Of a stretch of 64,000 nt of DNA, positions 59,982-64,000 are shown one piece after another. Source of the DNA: Viridibacillus arenosi (GTDB lineage Bacteria > Bacillota > Bacilli > Bacillales_A > Planococcaceae). Under the pieces are notes generated by a model. That model was given only the letters and a program-made list of their open reading frames with translations, was not told the origin of the DNA and ran no database searches. Position 1 is the stretch's first letter. Every line of letters begins with the position of its first letter. Position numbers and translations under genes: made by a program. The DNA lies in NCBI RefSeq assembly GCF_001955655.1, contig NZ_MSPW01000001.1, positions 372,001-436,000 of the forward strand. Direction: 5' to 3'.

Positions 59982-60521
59982 TTACAAGATATTTTTCATC
60001 CACATAATTGCAAACACTGTTTTAGCATCATAAATTCTTTCTTCACGAATCATTTGTTCAGCTTCTTCTAACGTAACTTCTAATAATTCGACAAATTCAT
60101 CCTCATCTAGACCAGCAGGATTCTCAATTCTATATAAATCTCTCGCAACATATATATGAATAACTTCATCTGCAAAGCCTGGAGATGTGGCAAAAGATTG
60201 AACAAACGTGAAGTTTTTCGAGCCATACCCTGTTTCTTCTTCTAACTCGCGGATAGCTGTATACTCAGGTTTCTCACCTTTTTCTAATTTACCAGCGGGA
60301 ATTTCGATAATACTACGCTCTAAAGGTTTACGATATTGCTCCACAAGAACAATTTTACCTTCGTTTGTTATAGGAATAATTGCTACTGCTCCTGGATGAG
60401 TTACTAATTCTCTAGTTGATGTGTTGCCATTTGGTAATATGACTTCATCCACTTTGACTGAAATAACTCGACCCTCAAAAATTTTTTTAGAACTAGTCGT
60501 TTTTTCTTCAAATTTTTTCAT
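59982..60521 (-). CDS. nudF: ADP-ribose pyrophosphatase NudF
   Basis: ATG 60521 (MKKFEEKTTSSKKIF) follows GGAGAGGG. The ~179-residue Nudix hydrolase has the box GKLEKGEKPEYTAIRELEEE then TGYG (Gx5Ex7REUxEExGU satisfied), VLVEQYRKPLERSIIEIPAG before it and EDEFVELLEVTLEEAEQMI after. It hydrolyses ADP-ribose to AMP and ribose-5-phosphate, clearing toxic ADP-ribose. The order nudF-yqkF-yqkE agrees with B. subtilis. Confidence 0.93.
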   Translation of the reverse strand: MKKFEEKTTSSKKIFEGRVISVKVDEVILPNGNTSTRELVTHPGAVAIIPITNEGKIVLVEQYRKPLERSIIEIPAGKLEKGEKPEYTAIRELEEETGYGSKNFTFVQSFATSPGFADEVIHIYVARDLYRIENPAGLDEDEFVELLEVTLEEAEQMIREERIYDAKTVFAIMWMKNIL

Positions 60522-60590
60522 GATTATAACCCTCTCCGTTGTGCTTTTGTTATTAATCATTGTACCATTATCATATGAGGAGTGATATTT

Positions 60591-61487
60591 TTGAAGAGTA
60601 GAAAATTAGGTAATAGTGATTTAATTATTTCAGAAATCGGCCTTGGTTGTATGTCTCTACCAACTGATGAAAAAACTGCTAAATGGATAGTAGATTCGGC
60701 GGTAGATCATGGTATTACCTATTTTGATACCGCGGATCTATATGATAAGGGCATCAATGAGGAACTTGTCGGTAAGGCACTAAATGGAAAACGACAAGAT
60801 ATTATACTAGCTACTAAAGTGGGCAATGTTTGGGACAAGGACGGAGAAGGATGGCACTGGGACCCTTCAAAGAAAAATATCGAACATCAAGTAAAAGAAA
60901 GTTTGCGTCGCTTACAAACAGATTATATTGACTTATACCAACTACACGGTGGAACAATTGGTGACCCTTGGGATGAAATAACCGAAGCATTTGATCAATT
61001 AAAAAAAGAAGGTATCATTCGGGCATACGGTATTTCATCAATCCGCCCAAATGTTATTAAGGAATTTTTACCAAAAAGCGATGCAGTATCTGTCATGATG
61101 CAATATAGCTTGCTAGACCGCAGACCTGAAGAATGGTTTGATGTGCTAAAAGTTAATAACGCATCTATTGTGACACGTGGCTCTTTAGCAAAAGGTTTAC
61201 TAACAAATGAATGGTCAGACCGCTTAGCAAAATTAGATGGGTACCAAACTTATAGTCAATATGAACTTCAAGCTACTCTAGAAGAAGTAGCAAACAATAC
61301 AAAAGATGTACATGCAGCAGCACTTGCTTATGTATTACAATCACCTATTGTAGCATCTGCAGTGATTGGAGCAAGTTCAAAAGAACAATTGGAAGCAACA
61401 ATTTCAGCTTACAATAATGCAGCACCGATTTATGCTAAAGAACTAGAGAAACTAACAAAAATAGATACGTATAACGCACATCGATAA
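60591..61487 (+). CDS. yqkF: Aldo/keto reductase YqkF
   Basis: TTG 60591 (reading M-KSRKLGNSDLIISEIGLG) lies eight nucleotides after AGGAG. The ~298-residue (beta/alpha)8 oxidoreductase has the catalytic tetrad residues in YFDTADLYDKG (Asp, Tyr), IILATKVG (Lys) and LYQLHGG (His), and the NADPH site SAVIGASSKEQLEA near the end. It reduces carbonyl compounds with NADPH; physiological substrate unknown. It is divergent from nudF and ends with a terminator. Confidence 0.9.
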   Translation: MKSRKLGNSDLIISEIGLGCMSLPTDEKTAKWIVDSAVDHGITYFDTADLYDKGINEELVGKALNGKRQDIILATKVGNVWDKDGEGWHWDPSKKNIEHQVKESLRRLQTDYIDLYQLHGGTIGDPWDEITEAFDQLKKEGIIRAYGISSIRPNVIKEFLPKSDAVSVMMQYSLLDRRPEEWFDVLKVNNASIVTRGSLAKGLLTNEWSDRLAKLDGYQTYSQYELQATLEEVANNTKDVHAAALAYVLQSPIVASAVIGASSKEQLEATISAYNNAAPIYAKELEKLTKIDTYNAHR

Positions 61488-61493
61488 TTTTAC

Positions 61494-61528
61494 TAGAAGG
61501 ATTCAACATCACGAATCCTTCTTTTTTT
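61494..61528 (+). terminator. Terminator of yqkF
   Basis: AGAAGGATTC...GAATCCTTCT is a perfect 10-bp stem around an 8-nt loop followed by TTTTTT. Confidence 0.9.
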
Positions 61529-61583
61529 ACAACAAAATGACACTAACTATATATTTTACTTATTTTTAACAATCCTTATAAAC

Positions 61584-62069
61584 TTATACTATGAATTTTG
61601 CAATTAGTAGCGCGATTAGTGCAAATGGGGTCTGTAATATGAAACCAACTAGTAAATACACTCCCACCTGCTTAGGTGTGATTAAATTTTCTAATAATAG
61701 CTTTCTAATACTAAATAGACAAAATGGTATTAAGATGGCAACAGCGGTAATGACACCAGGTACATATTTTTTTAAGATTATACTTTGCACAACATGCCCT
61801 ATTCCATTCGCAAGGAATACACCAGCGACTAATAAGGCAAAGAATTTTATGGGCAGTATTCCGATAAATCGTTTATTATTAGCCGCTTTCACACAGCCAA
61901 TCACTACGATAATCCATAATAAAATAAATGCGATAATAAATTCCTCAGTAGAAACGGAAAAGGGGAATTTCATAGTGAAATTTTCAATGGTTGCGATTTC
62001 CTCCAAATCATGAATTAAAAAAACAAGAGGAAAAATCCATATAAGTAATTTAATTTTAGAAACTTCCAT
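61584..62069 (-). CDS. HXXEE-domain membrane protein
   Basis: ATG 62069 follows AGGGGTGAAG. The 161-residue protein has five hydrophobic helices and the HXXEE-domain motifs: HDLEEIATIEN near residue 20 (the HxxEE), FLANGIGHVVQS near residue 90 with another conserved His, and PGVITAVAI. The family is widely spread and uncharacterised; the buried acidic and His residues suggest metal binding in the membrane. It lies between yqkF and yqkE. Confidence 0.8.
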   Translation of the reverse strand: MEVSKIKLLIWIFPLVFLIHDLEEIATIENFTMKFPFSVSTEEFIIAFILLWIIVVIGCVKAANNKRFIGILPIKFFALLVAGVFLANGIGHVVQSIILKKYVPGVITAVAILIPFCLFSIRKLLLENLITPKQVGVYLLVGFILQTPFALIALLIAKFIV

Positions 62070-62177
62070 ACTTCACCCCTATTATTCTCAAGCTATTTAT
62101 AAGTTATCAATGTAAAAAAAAAGAATTATTATACTAAACATTTAGTGTGAAATTTCACCATATGTTGGTACAGAATA

Positions 62178-62218
62178 AAAGGTAGCTCTGAAAGAAATCT
62201 TTCAAAACTACCTTCTAT
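62178..62218 (-). terminator. Terminator of yqkE (probable)
   Basis: AAGGTAG...CTACCTT encloses a second stem GAAAG/CTTTC; the minus strand ends with TTTTATTC. It lies ~100 nt after the yqkE stop. Confidence 0.55.
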
Positions 62219-62313
62219 AACGCACTACAATGACCTTTTTATATAGTTAAATTATGAAACTTCCATAATTCATTTGTACAATGCCGCTTTAAGCAATCCA
62301 ACTATGTCTTTTG

Positions 62314-62580
62314 TTAACTATTAAACTTTGAGCCCTTATCTCCGTACTCATTCAATAACTCTGCAAACGATTTGTTCTTCTCACGTTGTTTACGTTCAAA
62401 TGCTAACTTTGCCTCGCGTTCATCCTGTGCTGCTTGTTCTTTTGCAACAAGGTCTTTTTTAGCAAGTTTTAGTTTCTCTAACACATCACCATTAAGTTGG
62501 TCTTTTAATGTTAGTGCCTCACTTTTTGCGGATTGTTGTTGTGCTGGTTGTTGTCTTTGTTGTTTTTTCTTTTTAGCCAT
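62314..62580 (-). CDS. yqkE: YqkE-like DUF3886 protein
   Basis: ATG 62580 (MAKKKKQQRQQ) follows AGGAGATT. The ~88-residue protein is highly charged and mostly a coiled-coil helix: a Lys/Gln-rich start, ALTLKDQLNGDVLEKLKLAK, a Glu/Arg/Lys heptad-like stretch, and the conserved end KQREKNKSFAELLNEYG. This C-terminal pattern is the DUF3886 mark of YqkE. Its function is unknown. Gene order with yqkF and nudF matches B. subtilis. Confidence 0.85.
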   Translation of the reverse strand: MAKKKKQQRQQPAQQQSAKSEALTLKDQLNGDVLEKLKLAKKDLVAKEQAAQDEREAKLAFERKQREKNKSFAELLNEYGDKGSKFNS

Positions 62581-62594
62581 GGTCAATCTCCTTC

Positions 62595-63779
62595 TTACGT
62601 TCTTTTTACGATTGTTGCAACACCTTGCCCTCCACCTATACAGAGTGTAGCAAGACCCGTTTTAACATCTCGCTTCTCCATTTCGTGAAGTAGTGTTACT
62701 AGTATTCTAGCACCACTTGCACCAATTGGGTGACCTAAAGCAATTGCACCCCCATTGACATTTAACTTCTCATGGTCAAAATGCAATTCTCGATCAACTG
62801 CAATTGACTGAGCTGCGAATGCTTCATTCGCTTCAATCAAGTCAATTTGTCCTAACTCTAGTTGCCCTTTCGTTAAGACTTTTTGCACCGCCCTAACAGG
62901 ACCACTTCCCATTACAGCTGGATCTACACCTACACATGCGTTTGAAACAACTGTTGCAATTGAATTAATGCCCAACTCATCGGCTTTAGCTTTTGACATT
63001 ACTACAAGTGCGGCTGCACCGTCATTAATACCAGAAGCATTTCCCGCTGTCACAGATCCTTCTTTTTTAAATGCAGGTCGTAGCTTTCCTAACTTTTCAG
63101 CTGAAGTTCCCGGCTTTACATATTCATCTGTATCAAATACGACTGGTTCACCCTTACGTTGAGGAATTTCTACTGCAACAATCTCTTCTTTAAATTTCCC
63201 CGCTTCTTTTGCTGTTGTCGCTCTTTCTTGGGAACGAGCTGAGAAGCTGTCTTGCTCTTCACGAGAAATTGCATATTGGTCACATAAATTTTCAGCTGTA
63301 ATTCCCATATGATAGTCATTAAATGCACACCATAAGCCATCAGTAATCATACTATCAATCACCTTCTGATCGCCCATACGGAAGCCATCACGTGCGTTAT
63401 TCAATAAATATGGTGCTTGGCTCATATTTTCCATCCCGCCTGCGACAATGATATCTGCATCGCCTGCAATAATGGCTTGTGTTGCTAAATGAACAGCTTT
63501 AAGACCTGATCCACAAACTTTATTTATAGTTAAGGCAGGTACCTCTTTTGGAAGTCCTGCAAATATAGCTGCTTGACGAGCTGGATTTTGACCTAGACCA
63601 GCTTGTAATACATTACCCATAATCACTTCATCTACTTGTTCAAAAGGCACCCCTACCTTTGACAGCGCTTCTTTTATAACAATTGCACCAAGTTTTGTTG
63701 CAGGTACATCCTTTAACGCGCCTTGGAAACTCCCAATTGCTGTACGTACAGCACTTACAATAACAACTTCAGTTGTCAT
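62595..63779 (-). CDS. Acetyl-CoA C-acetyltransferase (thiolase)
   Basis: ATG 63779 ([18 protein letters not shown]) is the family start; the frame extends further upstream only by chance, into the divergent gene. The ~394-residue thiolase has the acyl-accepting Cys in [34 protein letters not shown] with the catalytic His, and the second Cys in [13 protein letters not shown]. It condenses or cleaves acetoacetyl-CoA and related 3-ketoacyl-CoAs. It is divergent from an HMG-CoA-lyase-like gene, suggesting a role in leucine/ketone-body or fatty-acid metabolism. Confidence 0.93.
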   Translation of the reverse strand: MTTEVVIVSAVRTAIGSFQGALKDVPATKLGAIVIKEALSKVGVPFEQVDEVIMGNVLQAGLGQNPARQAAIFAGLPKEVPALTINKVCGSGLKAVHLATQAIIAGDADIIVAGGMENMSQAPYLLNNARDGFRMGDQKVIDSMITDGLWCAFNDYHMGITAENLCDQYAISREEQDSFSARSQERATTAKEAGKFKEEIVAVEIPQRKGEPVVFDTDEYVKPGTSAEKLGKLRPAFKKEGSVTAGNASGINDGAAALVVMSKAKADELGINSIATVVSNACVGVDPAVMGSGPVRAVQKVLTKGQLELGQIDLIEANEAFAAQSIAVDRELHFDHEKLNVNGGAIALGHPIGASGARILVTLLHEMEKRDVKTGLATLCIGGGQGVATIVKRT

Positions 63780-63861
63780 AATTATTCCCCCTTGTTTAAG
63801 TACGAATTTATTTGCTAATATGTACATCCCTTCCTTACAATGGAATATAGGAGGGGATGTT

Positions 63862-64000
63862 ATGTTCAGTTTACCAAATAATGCGACAATTATCGAGGTA
63901 GGTCCAAGAGATGGATTACAAAATGAAAAAAACTTAATTGAGACTAATGAGAAACTCAAATTCATTAAATGCTTGCAAGATGCCGGCATTACAGAAATGG
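63862..64000 (+). CDS. HMG-CoA lyase-like protein, N-terminal part (cut by window end)
   Basis: ATG 63862 follows GGAGGGGATGTT. The visible 46 residues read [20 protein letters not shown] and continue [21 protein letters not shown]. The E-V-(G/A)-P-R-D-G-L-Q-N motif is the N-terminal active-site segment of hydroxymethylglutaryl-CoA lyases, with the catalytic Arg and Asp. The enzyme splits HMG-CoA to acetoacetate and acetyl-CoA in leucine breakdown. The rest lies beyond the window. Confidence 0.88.
   Translation, partial: MFSLPNNATIIEVGPRDGLQNEKNLIETNEKLKFIKCLQDAGITEM

Noticed and set aside
63780-63989. 70-residue N-terminal extension of the thiolase frame
   Set aside because: It is the antisense of the HMG-CoA-lyase-like gene; the thiolase family starts at [11 protein letters not shown].

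Overview
The window reads as chromosomal DNA of a low-GC, endospore-forming Bacillales bacterium. The evidence is a spoIIA locus (spoIIAA, spoIIAB, sigF) behind a sigma-H-type promoter, a SpoVAF-like gene, bacilliredoxin/bacillithiol reductase YpdA, the resABCDE locus, an FMN riboswitch on ribU, and AGGAGG-type ribosome binding sites with frequent TTG and GTG starts. Gene content and spacing suggest a Planococcaceae-type genome (Lysinibacillus/Solibacillus-like). That is an inference from gene order, not from a marker sequence. I see no rRNA, tRNA, CRISPR array, prophage or intact insertion sequence.

Layout. (1) 0-1.4 kb: edge of a nucleotidyltransferase gene, a short open remnant and a LysE-family exporter gene killed by one in-frame stop. 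(2) 1.4-7.0 kb: conserved backbone ypdA, a new 48-aa ORF, ypbE, recS, ypbB and divergent fer. (3) 7-38 kb: a lineage-specific stretch. It holds a PadR/membrane-protein pair, fabI with a FapR-type operator, a TPR/P-loop-kinase cluster with tiny ORFs, a YxlEFG-like ABC module with a divergent HTH regulator, methyltransferases, a MerR/acyl-CoA ligase/acyl-CoA dehydrogenase operon, a nitronate monooxygenase, a PucR-type regulator facing an M20 amidohydrolase and AbgT transporter, an NlpC/P60 hydrolase, an esterase/LysR pair, trhO and small membrane proteins. (4) 38-63 kb: conserved backbone again, almost all on the minus strand. It runs ribU with its FMN riboswitch, resE-resD, resC-resB-resA, rluB, dacB, scpB-scpA, a DUF309 gene, ribT, lysA, spoVAF-like, sigF-spoIIAB-spoIIAA, pdp, deoB, xerD, fur, a SpoIIM-position membrane protein, nudF, yqkF and yqkE. 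(5) 62.6-64 kb: a thiolase gene divergent from the start of an HMG-CoA-lyase-like gene.

How it fits together. In Bacillus subtilis, fer is followed closely by the riboflavin transporter gene and then the res region; here about 31 kb separates fer from ribU, so region 3 looks like an insertion or rearrangement between two syntenic blocks. Several genes normally inside the syntenic blocks are absent: spmA/spmB next to dacB, ypuI, spoVAA-AE between sigF and spoVAF, and dacF upstream of spoIIAA. As a result sigF and the spoVAF-like gene overlap by ATGA.

The best regulatory signals are palindromic operators beside their likely regulators: two 9-3-9 sites by padR plus a FapR box before fabI; two TTGATAAT palindromes between the ABC module and its HTH regulator; a TTGACGTTAACGTAAA site before merR; a PerR-like box before fur; a sigma-H promoter before spoIIAA; and a sigma-B-like promoter before a GlsB/YeaQ-type gene. 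I did not find a convincing wholly new system. The most interesting leads are the compacted sporulation locus, the twin-operator intergenic regions, and an unexplained 30-bp near-perfect palindrome in a gene-poor stretch at 30.5 kb.
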